Shown: positions 9,706 to 22,057 of the stretch, one piece after another
How the letters are laid out: each line of letters begins with the position of its first letter
How positions within the stretch are numbered: position 1 is the first letter of the stretch
Origin: Xiphias gladius
Lineage: Eukaryota; Chordata; Actinopteri; Istiophoriformes; Xiphiidae
DNA length: 64,000 bases
Assembly: GCF_016859285.1 (NCBI RefSeq)
Contig: NC_053414.1
Span: 5,666,517 to 5,730,516 of the forward strand
Direction: 5' to 3'
Made by a program: the position numbers and the translations under genes
The notes under the pieces: generated by a model
Database searches by the model: none
What the model saw: the letters and a program-made list of their open reading frames with translations, nothing else
What the model was told of the DNA's origin: nothing

Positions 9706-12700
9706 TGTCGATGACCCCCGACCTCTCGACTACGCTCACCGACTCCTCCCTGTCAGGGCAGTTGGACGGACGGACCGATACGGGAAGAGGGACGTGTCTC
9801 TCCTCCCTCCCCCCTCCCGTCCCTTCTTTTCTTCACGCTGAAGGGAAACTGGTGACTGGCAGAGAGGAGTCAGGATTTAATCCTCCTCTATTTGCTTTTA
9901 ATGATTCTGGTGGGGTGGGGGGGGGAGAAAAAAAACAAAAAACAGCTGGTGACTGGCAGCAGCCAAACTTAGCATGGGGGAAGCCCCAGTGGAATTGTGT
10001 ATTTCATATTGGTACATTTCAGTCGTTGGAAATAATGGTACTGAATAGGAGGGTCAGGACAGGAAGCTGCTGCTGCTGCTGTCAGGTTAAAATCACAGAT
10101 CTGCATGAACTTTACGAAATCAGGGCGCATTCAAAACATTTTCCCGTATGTCAGGGCTTGAAATTTACTCCCCACAACTGCTCAGTGGCAGTGAAATCTG
10201 TTTCGTTGGCAAACCAGCCAATGTCACCTATGAAATTGCGTGGTAACATTAGGAAACACCGTTTGAACACCTCGGTTGTAGTTTCTTTTCTTCAAAACTA
10301 CAAAACAGCCTAGTTTCCATCATCATTCATAACTTTTGAATGGTCCCGTACTCCATAACAACCCACGAACTTCATCTGACGTAGTACTTGACCAAAAAGA
10401 CAGAAAAGACACAGATTTCTGTGACTGTCTCTTTAAACAAAATCCCAAGGAGAACAGCTAATGTGGCATATTAATCTCAGTTGGCAGGTTTACCAGCCAA
10501 AAAGTAGTTTTTGGGCACTGATAAATATTGATTCATTGACTGTGAAATCAGGAAAGTTGAGTTATTTGTGTTTTTAGCCGACAGGAGCAGCATAAAGTGT
10601 TGCCTTAAATATATTTTTATATCGCCGTGAAACGCGCAGTATGTTTATGTGCCTACGTGTGAATCCGCTTAGGAAATTACAACTAAGTACCAGTCAACAG
10701 TTAAACCAGGGCATGGGAAGCAGTAGTTGGCCAGAAGTCTGCACGTTTTCCCTCCAGTCTGACACGACAGCAGCTGATTCTGCCGATGAACACATTTCAG
10801 CCAGGGAGGGGAGTAATTAGTCACCTCCGAAATCAGCTGCTGCGGCGTGTTTACGGCCAAAACAAACAAACAACCACGCGGACTCCCAGAGGGCACGGCA
10901 CAGGGCTGCCCATCCCTGACGCTACATGCCGGTTCCGCTCAGCCGCCGGTCGCACTGTCAGAGACGCACAGGTTCCTGCGCTCTGGCCGGCGGAGAGAAA
11001 CGGTTTCAGCTCCGGCCTCGATCGTGGTCTGTCTCGCCGAGGTGAAGTCAGGTCTTCGGCCAGCCGCCCTGGCACCCCTGCAGCCGGTTAAGCACATGAT
11101 TGGCCTCGGCTTTGTTACTCTCACCGGGGGATGAGAGGCAGCCTTGGCTCAGAGCAAATGGGTTGGCCCGGTTTACTGAAAAGCTTCAGCTAATGAGAGG
11201 AGGAACAGTTGCTGGGCAGGATGCCTCCGCACGCAGCTCAGATTTAGGCCTGCGGCTCCCTCTGCTGGAGGCTGTGGGCCGTGGTATTTCTTGGTGTCAT
11301 GTCAGGTAACACTACCCACGTCAGGGTGTGTTGCAGTGCTGTGAAATTATAAACTACCATGCTTTAAAATTGAATTGTTGTGTACATGAACATTACTCCT
11401 GTAAAAAGGCTTCATGCAGTATCAGTCTTACTTTTATCTTCATTCATTTTTTCGCTTTCACCACCCAAGTCCAGAAAAACTCCCCCACTTCTAGAGTTTT
11501 ATATTTATATGTCCCCCGAGAAATAGGTTTGTTTATACCTCGGAGGTCGGACGCCCTTGGCTTGATGCAGGTGGGGTTCGTGACGAAAGCTCCCTCGCCG
11601 CCGGAGCCCTTTTCATTTTGTCCCTCGCAGTAGGTCCCGTGCGCTTTTAATGCCTTTTACATATTCGAGCCCTCATTCCTGAAATGCTTCAGTGTGGAAA
11701 AAAATTAACTCGACACGTGGAAAGTGGCTGCAAGCATAAATGAAGCACTCGCGTGGTTTTAGCCCAAGTCGTGAGTCACTGGAAGACTTCCGTGAAGGTA
11801 AAGGCATCTCGGAACCAGGGATGGATTTTTAGTAGCTCTCTTCGTTTTGCCGCCGAGTGCAGGATCAGATGTGAATGGATCCTGTAAAACCACATCTGTA
11901 TTGGAGAGTATCACTCTGTTTTTTGCTTGTTTACAGATCCAATGTATGTTAAATATGTATATTTGTGGCTTCATAATGTCTGTATTAGCCACAAGGGAAC
12001 TGCATAATGCCAAAATTTACTGCATCTCGGCGTCGCGAGAAACTCTGGATCTCAAAGCGGATTTTTCCAGTATTATAAGGATGATGGTCGTCACCGTGTC
12101 ATCTAGCAAAACAAAGAGCAGACCCACGCGTGAGGAGTTAAGTGGACTCGTGATAATTCCTCTAGAAATGTCCTTTTCTGCAAGAAGCTTAGATTCTGCT
12201 GATTTGAACTCTCTACATTGAAAGCACACTCAACTAAGTTTATAAAAAGGCGGTCAGTACTTTCTGTCGAACTGTGGCCGCTTTGTCAGGTACACCTGTG
12301 AAATCTAAACGCCATCCAGTCTTAACTGTTCTGCCATAAAGTCGACGTTTATGATGCCAGCGGTGTCCAGGTTTTGTCTGAACCCGTCGTAGGAGGTGTT
12401 AATTCAGTTAAACACCTTTTCTAGCGCCGACGTCACAGTCAGCGGCGGTCCCGCGCTGAACTGCCTCATAGTTCAGGTGTTACTGATGTTCTGACCCCCT
12501 CAGGTATGTAAATAGGGAGGACAAAAAGACCTGGAAATGCCTCTCAGTATAATGTAGTCCGGCCCGGCACCGCCGCCAACTGTGAGCTCAGCGGTAAACG
12601 TGTAGTTGAACTAACGCGTCTCTGACAGTGTCACCAAAAGCTGAACATTTGGAGCTTTTTTTTTTTTTTTAAACTGGATGTTATACTGCAGTACACTGTA

Positions 12701-13320
12701 CAGGTGTACCTCATAAAGTGGCCACTTGGCGGGTTTCTCAAATCGTCCTGTGACCCCACCTGACACAGACACACACACACAAAAAAAAAGCACCAAAGTT
12801 ACACTGATCATGGTCTTCGTAGGAAATGAAGCAAGACCTCGTTGGTATTAAAGGGGGAATTGGGGAAGTGACTTCGAAGTGGTTGAGAACCGCCAACGAA
12901 ACCCAGCGTCTCTCGTACTTAAAGGGCCGGTGATCAGGATTTTAGGTATTTTACGTGACTGATCAGCCAACGACAATTAGTCCTGTTTTTTTTTCTTTTT
13001 CTGTTTCTCAGGAAGGTAACGAAACTTTTAAAGAGGTGAATTTTGGGAGATCTGAATGTGCTAAATGTTATCCGGTACTGGCTGCCATTGTGCTCTTTAA
13101 TGCCCAACGGCACATGTATCTGCGATTTTACTGCCTTCAGGAAAGAAAAAAAAAAAGGGCAGTGGTTGACAAACCTACATCGCTTTTCACTGCTCTCCTG
13201 TATTTTGATTTATTCATTTGTTTTATTTTAAGGTTTTCCTCACATACACTACATGAAAAGTTATTGTTAATTGGCAGCTGTTGCTGCTGTTGGACATAAA
13301 AAAAAAAAATAAAGAAACAA
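9706..13320 (+). other. stx10 3' UTR and downstream region
   Basis: No coding exon follows the stop at 9705. Candidate polyadenylation signals are ATTAAA near 12848 and AATAAA near 13307, the latter inside an A-rich stretch, so the 3' UTR could reach about 3.6 kb. A MITE lies at 12274-12725. The sections 10620-11640 and 12780-13300 hold nothing else I recognise. The 3' end is not established. Confidence 0.4.
12274..12725. mobile_element. MITE with 28-bp inverted ends
   Basis: The left end GTGGCCGCTTTGTCAGGTA and the right end (reverse complement GTGGCCACTTTATGAGGTA) are inverted repeats that continue through CACCTGT. The interior is a familiar fish non-autonomous element (CCTCAGGTATG...AAATAGGGAGGAC) with no coding capacity. 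It is probably inside the stx10 3' UTR. Confidence 0.75.
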
Positions 13321-13943
13321 AAAAAAAATCGACAAAAGTGAATCCCATGATTGTTTTCTTACTGGCACCAGGAGGTTTCTGAAATCCTTCAGTGGGATTT
13401 TGAGTTTGATTGAACCTGTTCAATATGAAGTGGCTACACGGCCATGGTGAATTTTTTTTTTTACTTTAATATGCGCGGTGCCCTGAATGGCTCTGCTCTT
13501 TTTAAATGTATCTAAACGACTGTGTTTAGACCTGTACAGTGGCTTCGGTCCCGCGCTGCCTGTTTGAGTGAACTCAGCCGTTTTGGCCCCAGCTCCCTCT
13601 GTGGCTTCTACTTCAGTTAAAAGCTTTCACCGAGTTGCAGATGTTTACAGGGGAGTCGGTCTTAATTGAGGGGCGCTCTTCAAAATGGAAACGGCATCGC
13701 ATCCCAGTCTGGAGGCAGAGGCATCATGTGAGATTACATTTACTTTAGCTGTAATGAGCAGAGCGCAGGTCCCTGGTGGCTTTGTGAACTACAAGTAGCT
13801 CTGAAAATAACCAGGCAGCAGGCAGGAGACCGACACGTTCGGTCTGCCAGAGACTCTGAGCAGATTCTGTTTTGTTTTTTTGTTGTTTTTTTTTGCATTT
13901 TCAAATTAAAGTCCCACTTTGAAAATCATGTCACGGTTTTAAA

Positions 13944-14170
13944 AGGATTAGTTAATTACACTGGCATAAAACTAACTGCCAACTATTTTGATAACCAATG
14001 AAGCATGACAGTTATTTATCAAGGTAAAATGCCAAACATTGTCAAATACGAGGATTTGACGCATTTCTCGGTTTTATTTTATTATAAATTTAATATTTTT
14101 AAGGTTTTGGACCTTTGGTCGGACAAAACAAGCAAACTGAAGATTTCACCTTCGGCTTTTTGAAACTCAT
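13944..14170 (-). mobile_element. hAT MITE remnant, family A
   Basis: Reverse-orientation copy with TTTTGGACCTTTGGTCGGAC, AAACAAGC and AACTGAAGATTTCACC, the same order of landmarks as the copies at 32352 and 7455. It is truncated at its right side by a T-run. Confidence 0.6.
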
Positions 14171-14607
14171 TTTTTTTTTTTTTCCAGACTATTCAGTGGT
14201 AAGAATTTCCCTGTTACACACCATCAAGTCCTTTTCTAAAATTAAGACATTTCTGTAGACGAGGACGTCACTAATAAACCGTTTCCCTGTGAATTTGAGG
14301 ATCAGCCATTGGTGTTTCCTAAAGCACGTCACATGGAGTGCGTCTACATGCACACGAGCATCCTGGTCATGTTCTGTGCATATAAACGGCTTCTCCCAGT
14401 CTCAGAAACCTCGACAAGCCCTTATTCTGGTTTTGAGAAACCGGGATGCGATACTTGGGAGCACTCCGATAGAAACCAGGATAATGCGTATGTAGGCATG
14501 TAAACTGCCTTGTCCGGAACCATCTCACAGTGGCCGAGATGGCGAGAAATCAAGACACACCTGCAGGCAGACGATCAGAAAGCCGGACACCGTCATGATC
14601 TCGTTTA

Positions 14608-15982
14608 CAGCCCTTGTTGAAATTATCGGCACCCCTGAATTTTTAACACAGAATTTAGAATATCTTCAGAAATAAATGCAAAGTAACCAATTTTGTATAA
14701 TCAGAATATTTAATAGAATTTCTGAGTTTACTGAACAACAACAAAAAGTGCTTTCACATAGTGAAACAAAAAATACAGACACAAAATGTATGTGTGACAC
14801 AATTATTGGCACCATTTTTATGAATTTAAATTAGTTCCTCATAGAAAATACAAAATAGGACTCACCTGTGCTTCATTTTCAGTGTTCACGTGACCTGAAT
14901 TAACCAACGAATGATGGTTTTACCATATAAAAAAAAAAGGAGCTCATTGTTTCCAGTTTCTTTTTCACAGTGGCGAAGACAAGAGAGCATCAGTAATGCT
15001 ATTATATAAAAACATTTCAATTCCAAAGGCTACAGGGCAATCACCAAAGATTTTGAAATCCCCGTTTCAACAGTTTGTGATGTTATCAGGAAGTTTCACA
15101 GTCATAAAAATGTTGAGACACTTCCAGGACGTGGTGCTAAGAAGAAAGTCAAGGACAGAAGTCTGCTAAGGTTGATGCAGATTGTGGAAAAAACACCACA
15201 CAAGACATCTAAAGAGCTTCAGGCCGACCTGGACCGGTCCGGAGTGGTGGTTTCAGCCCGTACTGTACGCCACACACTAAACCAAGGGGGGGCTCCATGG
15301 GTGAGGTCCAAGGAGGACACCACTATGAAAGAAGGGCACAAAAAGGAAAGACTAATGTTTGCAAAGTCTTCTGATGAAATCCGAAGAGGCATTTTAGGGC
15401 CAAATGTGTTATAGTGTCAGAAAAGTAGGTTTAAGGTGAAGGTCTTGGGTCTTTCAGCAGGAAAACAACCCAAAGCACAAATCCAGCAGCACAGAAGACT
15501 GGTTGAAAAGGAAAAGATGGACTGTTTGAAACCGGTCAGCAGTGAGTCCTGACCTAAATCCCATTGAACACCTTTAGAGAGAGCTGAAATCCGCCACTGC
15601 AAAAAGGAGTCCTGCAAACTTAAAAGAGCTGGAACGAACAGCAATGGAAGAGCAGCAGCAGCAGCAGCAGCAGCTACCGGCAGACGGGTGTGAGAAGGTT
15701 CCAGATGGCTACAGGAAACGTCCAGAGGCCGGTGGTGTTGCCAAAGGTTCTGCAACCAAATAGTAGTGAAGGCTGCCAATGACTGTGTCTGGGCTACGTT
15801 TTTTGTTGTAATGTTCACTATTATGCAGGTTTTGTTTTTTATTTTGTTTTGTTCAGTAACGTTGGACACGTTATTAAAATATTCTGATTAGACAAATATG
15901 GTTAATTTGGATTTATGTGTGAAGATATTCTAAATTCTGTACCTAAAATTCAGAGGTGCCAGTAATTTCAACCAGGACTGTG
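14608..15982 (+). mobile_element. defective Tc1-like transposon, copy 1
   Basis: Inverted ends (left CAGCCCTTGTTGAAATTATC, right complement CACAGTCCTGGTTGAAATTAC) are flanked by TA at 14606-14607 and 15983-15984, the Tc1 target duplication. The interior holds broken transposase: an N-terminal helix-turn-helix part around 14970-15370 ([26 protein letters not shown]) and a C-terminal tail around 15545-15765 (LNPIEHL). Compared with the roughly 1.6 kb family norm, the central catalytic part is missing. TAG interrupts the conserved tail. Seven CAG codons (15653-15673) lie in the tail frame. Copy 2 at 59585-60890 shares these defects. Confidence 0.85.
15172..15414 (+). pseudogene. Tc1 transposase N-terminal fragment
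   Basis: Open frame of 80 codons whose first 37 match the DNA-binding region of Tc1 transposases (helix-turn-helix with TSKELQADL and [10 protein letters not shown]). It runs into unrelated residues after FAKSSDEI because the catalytic DDE part is deleted. It is not expected to make active protein. Confidence 0.75.
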
Positions 15983-16115
15983 TACAGAGATATGAATAAT
16001 CAGGTTGTTCATGTCCCCTGTAAACGCCACATCCCGAACATGATCAAAAACAGGACAAGGCTCATGAACCGGGTTAGTACCGCACATGTAAACGCGCTCA
16101 CCGTGGCTCTGCTCC

Positions 16116-17405
16116 CGGAACAGAGTTTCAGAGGTCTGGAGTCACAATTACCAGTGGCAGTTTCAACAAACATACTCCTCGTGTTTGTGTGTGAGTGTGT
16201 GTGTGAGGGTGTGAGGGTGGACGCGGCCTCTCACCTGTGCAGGTCAACTCCTCCCGCCTCAGGGAAAACACCGAATTCCTGAAACGTTTCAAGGCGAAGG
16301 CGGTTGAAGATGCGTAACGGCGGTTTTGCTTGCGTGAGCCTCGGAACCGCGGGTCGCTGTTCTGGGCTCACTAAAAGCTAACCGCCGGTTTTTTAATGCG
16401 TCCTCCTCGATGTTCCAGGCAGCCGCTTAGTTTGAGCGCAGTGTGAAATTAAACTCGCCGATTTTTAAAATCGCTCGACTCCGTCACCTGCTACAGTGGA
16501 GCGCTAGTATCGTAGTTTACATTATCGCTACACGGCACCACCGTCTACTCTCCCCCGGGGACAAACCACGAGTAAACACGGCGGTTGCTAAGTGATCATG
16601 TGAATGTGGCAGGTTCTCAAATCTCAGACGCTGAAGTTTCTTTAACTTTTAGAGAGGGTGGGGGAGACTCACCAGGCCTTTAGCCGGACAGCTAATCTCG
16701 CACGTACCTGAACAAGTTGAACCGAGTCTTGAGTGGATGTTTCCGGACATGAAAAACTGCAAACGCGCAGAACGGGGCCCTTTTCTGCGGGGGCCCTTTT
16801 AAAGGGAGACTCCTTCCCTGTCGACCGGCACGCTCCGCCGGCCCACTCTAGCAGACGCTACACGGACTCCGTGGCTCCTCCCGCCACTCGTGCTACTGTT
16901 CCGCTATGGTTTTTTTTGCGCTTTACACGCAAACAGGTACTGGACGGATGGCAGTGAAATTTGGTGCACACCCCCAGGTCATAAGGTCGTAAATTTCAGC
17001 TTGTCCGATAGACGTTAAAACGAGCCAAACTAAGCTCGGGAACGATGGTAGAGATTATATTCACTTTACGTCAGCGCGTTAGCACTTAGCTCCTCGCAGA
17101 GCAAGCTAACGTAGCGCCAGACTGACTCTCGTGTGCTTCTGGGACGTTTCCCTCTCTCCGTCCGGTCATCTCGCGGTGGGGTCTTTAGGGTAAATGACTC
17201 AAAAGTGTTTTAGGAAGCGAAGGGGGAATTCGGCTTAGCGCCGTGTGTAGTAGCCGCTCGTGGCCACAGCGGCCGCTGCTCCGGAAAAAGTTACACATTC
17301 TCATTTTGAAGATATTTAATAAACAAAATATGGTGCTCTCAGAACTGGAGGCCATTTTGGATAAAGACCTCAGGAAAGGTAAATAAAGACCCGACACAAG
17401 CCATA
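16116..17405. other. intergenic, CpG-rich, possible old repeat
   Basis: No coding exon was recognised. The part 16620-17130 resembles a fish interspersed repeat (landmarks ACTCCTTCCCTGTCGAC and CCGGCCCACTCTAGCAG), but this is from memory and weak. The base composition is more GC-rich than its surroundings. Confidence 0.35.
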
Positions 17406-17431
17406 AGGTCAGTCCTGTTTGTTACAAACCT

Positions 17432-17437
17432 TTTATT
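17432..17437 (-). terminator. candidate distal polyadenylation signal
   Basis: TTTATT on the + strand reads AATAAA on the - strand, followed downstream by GGTTTGTAACAAAC and preceded by a second AATAAA at 17519-17524. It is the last signal before the intergenic repeat cluster and a plausible 3' end for the - strand transcript. Confidence 0.35.
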
Positions 17438-17594
17438 AAGATATTCAGATTTTTTTTTTCCTCATTTTTAATCAGTCTCGTTTCTTTTTCTCTTTACAGT
17501 AGTTAATGTGCAATTATCTTTATTACTGGGTCACAGTTAGGAATTCACAAAGTTATTGGCACTTGGAACACATGGGGGAAACACTGGCATGTAC

Positions 17595-17720
17595 ACGGGG
17601 CGGGGCAGGGCAGGGCGGGGCAGGGCAGGGCGGGAGCGGGGGGTGGCGCGAAGGGGCATCAGGGCAAATGTGTTGGATGGCGGGGGCAGGGCGGGTTTAA
17701 CACGGCAGGGCTGGGGTAAA
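17595..17720 (+). repeat. GGGGC/GGGCA repeat, G-quadruplex-prone
   Basis: The + strand carries many G3-G5 runs separated by CA or C (GGGGCGGGGCAGGGCAGGGC pattern), followed at 17738-17790 by a (GT)n run. Such spacing meets the usual G-quadruplex pattern. If the - strand is transcribed here, the RNA would be C-rich instead. Confidence 0.75.
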
Positions 17721-17737
17721 GGTCTGGGGTGCATGTT

Positions 17738-17790
17738 TGTGTGCGTGTGTGTGTGTGTGTGTGTCTGTGTGTGCGTGCGTGTGCGTGTGG
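17738..17790 (+). repeat. (GT)n microsatellite
   Basis: GT run with occasional CGTGCGT interruptions, next to the G-rich block. Confidence 0.9.
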
Positions 17791-18451
17791 CGGGGTGAGT
17801 TTGGGTATTTTTCTTTGACATCAGTAGATGCTACTGGAATTGTTTTTGTTTTGTTATTTTTTATCCCCCTCCCCCCCGTTTACTTCCGAAAGCTATTATT
17901 TCACTTTTTAAATTTTTCTGAGATATGAATAATAATAAAGAATAATACCTCATGCTGCGAGTGCACACCTAACAATCAAACTTCAATAGTGCTTCTATGT
18001 CATAATGTACAGTTTATATATTTATATATTTATAGTGGAAAAACAAGAAAAAGGAGAGTTCTGCAGAGTATTTTCACCCAACAACACCAGAGACAAGGAA
18101 GAGAAGGAATAAAAAATAGTCATTCACGGTTGCTATGATCATATTTAAGCCCTGCCCCCTCCCCCTCCCCCTCCCCAATCAGTAAGTATGATTCTGAGGT
18201 AAGACTGTGTTGACATGGACTACTCTCGGCTTGTGTCCCGTTTCTGTAAAAACCCTGCACTCCATGGTTTCAAATAGTCCGAGGGCGCTCTGCTGAGGCT
18301 CCAGGGTTTGTTCCTGAAAAACAAAAAAAAAAAAGTATGTACCTGCTTTGTAATGGCAGCCACAGCAGTCAGAAGCTGCTCGCAGCGCTGAGATATCTGT
18401 AGGGATTAAGGTCTGCTATGGCTGAGAGCTCCCGAGGTAAACTGGTACTTT

Positions 18452-18455
<4 letters not shown>

Positions 18456-18483
<28 letters not shown>

Positions 18484-18484
18484 C
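18456..18484. repeat. poly(A) run
   Basis: About 24 A in a row after TTTTTTCTTTT. It could be a retroposon tail or a simple slippage tract. Confidence 0.85.
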
Positions 18485-19499
18485 TGCATCAGTGACACGA
18501 AGACGCGCGCACATCCTGCAACACATCCTCAGAGTCTGCAGGTGTGCGCGTGAGCTTCTGCATCTCAGAGGTTTGCCCGTTTTTGTATTCATTTATACAT
18601 GTACAGAGCATATATAGAGATATATATATATATATATGCGAGTGTGTGTGTTGTCTCTGGTGTGTGGGGATTTGGGAAAGAGCGGAGTAAATGTTTGTGG
18701 ACAGAAGACTACAGACCTGCAGCCAGCAGGTTAAGATTGAGGAGCGCAAGGGGGGAAAAAAAGGTTGGGCGATGGTTGATGAGGTCAGGCCGCAGCGCCG
18801 AGGAAGAGGAAGGTGGCTGAGCAGAGAGGAAGGGACGGAGAGGGGGAGATAAACGACGAGGATTGACCTCGGGGGTCACAATCTTGATTTCAAACAGTCT
18901 CGCATCCACTTCCCTCGTTCTTCAGTTCGAGTTTAACCAGGGTTTATAGGCATAACTTCTGACATTCCTCCAGGTTTTCGGCAGGGTCCCTACACAGGAA
19001 AATTCCACCCTCTGTTTCGAAATAACACTGGTATGAAGTGTTGATATATACTTTTTCGGTTGTTTTCACACGCCTTGGCCACTTTTCCATCGGCGTCCGA
19101 TTTCCTACGCTTACCAGAATGCATTGGCTTTCCACAATCTGTGTTGTGGCTGCCTTGCGTTCGGGATTTGTGAGACTACAATTCATATAGAAGCTGGTCT
19201 CTCTGCTTCTTCTTTGGTGGATTTCGAGAGAAGCCTTTGCTTTTTCGACATTAAAGCCGCGCTAGTTAATACTTCTGACATTGCACTGGATTAAACAACT
19301 TTGTGTAAATTTGATCAGTGCCACTTGTACCCAACTCTGCAGTTTCCTTCGGCTATACATAGCATTTTAGCATCTTTTCGCTCATTGCTTTGGTTAAATG
19401 GCCTGCAGCTTTACTTTTGAGATTCGCTCTCTCATCAACCCTGTTTCCAGCAGCTGAAAAGTAGCTGTTTTTAGCTAAAAAGCTCAGATAAACCCACTG

Positions 19500-19850
19500 T
19501 ACACTACCTATCCAGCACCAAACAGCAGACGCACAAAGTATGCAACTATCTGATGGAAACAGTGGAGCGTTTTAGAAACAGAAGAGCCCGATATTTCCCA
19601 CAGGAGCTGGTAGAGACCAAAACAGAGCTAAAAGGAGAGGGAATATTGGACTTACATTCATCGGGTGGCCAGAAACATGATGCCGGAGAATGTTACTGTT
19701 GTTTGGTGTCTGCTGGATGTGTAATTAGGCAACAGTTTGCTGACAAGTCCATCATAACAACTTAATAAGGTGACAATATGTCTGTTGTGGCGACCACTTG
19801 TTGCACTGCCCCCGAGTGGCCAAAAATAAATTAATATGATACAACTTTAA
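19500..19850 (+). repeat. interspersed repeat family B, copy 1
   Basis: Landmarks in order: CCAGCACCAAACAGCAG, GAGACCAAAACAGAGCTAAA, GGACTTACATTCATC, GTGTCTGCTGGATGTG, CAGTTTGCTGACAAG, GCCCCCGAGTGGCCAAAAA. The same order is found at 60897-61210 in trmt1 intron 3 (about 70-75% identical by eye). The sequence upstream to about 18940 may belong to a longer element. Confidence 0.7.
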
Positions 19851-22027
19851 GGGAGAGACACCAGAAACTAATGTTAACTGTTGAATATACCGAAATGTGA
19901 TTTTGATTTTTAACACCAATATTAAAGTGTTTGAGGGTAGATTTTCCCCATCGACAGTTTGACTGGATTCAAAAATTTGTTGAAAACCGAAACAAAAAAC
20001 AAACAAACAAAAAAAAAAAAGGACAATACGACCATCAATCAGATCATACATTTTTCCATGCAATAAATACGAGTTAAAATCAAAGACCACAAGCATTTTG
20101 ACGGAATTGATAGTTGAAAGGATATCAAAGTCGTCCATCTTTGCTTCCTTCACTGATTCTGAAATCAGACGTGAAAATCTGCCTGCTGATCATCAGTCAA
20201 AAGGGGTTTTTGAAGAGAATTTTTGAAGAATTTGCAGATATTTTTGACTTATTGTCACACACAAAGTTATGTGGTGGGTGGACTGAACCAATGAACCATC
20301 AAATGCTTGTGATCATACCTTTCTTGGTGATTTTTCTGAGATTTTTTTTCTTTTTTTTTTTTCCTTTTTTCTTTTAAAAGATCTGAATGATCAGATTTCA
20401 CTTTCTGTGCAGGAACCCTGTTTGAATCAACTCGAACCTTCACCCAATACTGATACCCCTCACCGCTCCCACCCCCCCGCACAGAAGAGGGTTTGCACAG
20501 TCTATGCTCCCGCGTCCCATCTGGGGGGAGACAGGTTGATGGGCACATCATCATTTTATAGTAAACAACAAATGTCATAAAGAGAGAGAAGAGAGAACAT
20601 ACAAAATAAAAAAGGGAATAATAGTACAAAAAGATAAAAACAACAAAAATAAGGAACTTACAAAAAGAACCCTTACATTACATCTCGATTCCCAGCCCCC
20701 CAAAATCAACAACAGACCCACTTCTGACACCAGCATCCAACCCACAGACAGGAAGTGACATAGTGAACGTACTCAGAAAGGTGCAGAGGGCTTTGGCTCT
20801 CCGGGACAGTTGAGCACTCGCCCAAAGGTGCGAAAAAAGAGAGATTATTCCACTCTCTCCTTGTCACTCTTGCTCCTTTCTGTGGATCGGCAGCCGCGAC
20901 AGAGATCAGGAGTGAAGAGAGAAGACTGACAGACTTGTGGACGGACGAGGTCAAAGCTCAGACAGCCACGGCGCCCTTTTTTTTTTTTTTTCGGAAGTCA
21001 CGCCAGCAACTTTCAATCTACTGGCAAACTTTATTTGGCATCTTGGCCCACAAGCGGTGGACATTTTGGTGGGTTTGTGTCTTGTGCTGGATTTGAAAAA
21101 TAAAATGAGCAGCAGAAGCCTCCAGCGGTCTGCTGTTAAGGTGCTCGGAGGAATACAGTGATCAAGACTATTTCATTACAATCGTAGCTTGTGTAGGATC
21201 ACTGCTTCTTGGGATCCCGCCCTCTGGTTGCACTGGCAGTTACTGCAGCTGCTGAGGCGCGCCCCCCCCCCTTTACTTCTCTGAGCTGCGGTAGCTGCAT
21301 TTAGGCACCAGGTGGCGTCTAAAGAAGAAAACATTCAAGCAGCAGTAGCTTATTCTTTGTGGAAATGCTGGTCCAAGAACCAGGTCAAGTAAACTTACTT
21401 TGGGTCGATTTAGAAAGGACGTTTATGCAAACTTAGCTGAGAAATGTATTTGAATCGTCACAAGACAATGGAGAGTAAGATTTTAAATCGATGAAGAGAT
21501 ATTTTTTAAAACAGATTTTCAGACTTGTAGCCCTAAAATGAAGTGAGCCCAACTGCATTTTCTTTTGCCTCAACGGTCCATCAGTTTATCAGTCTGTCCA
21601 TCTGCTTTCTGCACTCCCTGATCCTGCCCCGACAACAGCTGCAGCACAGTATAAACCAAACATCTGGTCCAGCATTAAAACCCCTACCCTCAACCCTCCC
21701 ACCTGCAGCACCTCAGTCGTACAACAATCGCAATGCAAAAATATGTGGTTCTCTTTCTCTAAACTATGTTACAGCTACCCATGTCTCCACTTTCTCTTTT
21801 TGTGATTTTTTTTTTACACAACTTGGCAACTCTACGTACAGGTGTTAATGTTCAATCATTAGTAGCATCTCCTTTAAAAATTACTTTCAAGGACTACAGT
21901 ACACTAGCTCAAATGTAGAAAACAAAAACACAATAGCAACAGAAAATGAAACTGTAAAACAAAAAGAAAAAAAATTCTTAAATGTGTACAAAGCTCTTCT
22001 AAAGGTGCGACCAAACTCGTATCGCTT

Positions 22028-22057
22028 AAAAAAAAAACAAAAAAAAAAAAAAAAAAA
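22028..22057. repeat. A-rich run
   Basis: Two A-runs separated by a single C, about 30 bases. Confidence 0.8.

Larger units (their letters stand above)
14325..16115. mobile_element. interspersed repeat split by a Tc1 insertion
   Basis: The flanks 14325-14607 and 15983-16115 look like one element interrupted by the Tc1-like copy: removing 14608-15982 and one TA joins them as ...TCGTTTACAGAGATATG. The outer ends share GTCTACATG-like and ACATGTAAAC-like sequence in inverted orientation. Collinearity of both halves in one fish repeat family is recalled, not searched. Confidence 0.5.

Noticed and set aside
9618..10313. 231-codon open frame on the + strand
   Set aside because: It overlaps the stx10 last exon in a different frame and runs into 3' UTR; it has no family resemblance.
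10786..11134. GC-rich overlapping frames downstream of stx10
   Set aside because: No splice structure and no domain on either strand.
18944..19186. 80-codon - strand frame with several cysteines
   Set aside because: Looked briefly like a small secreted protein, but no signal peptide is seen, and it lies next to interspersed repeat family B.
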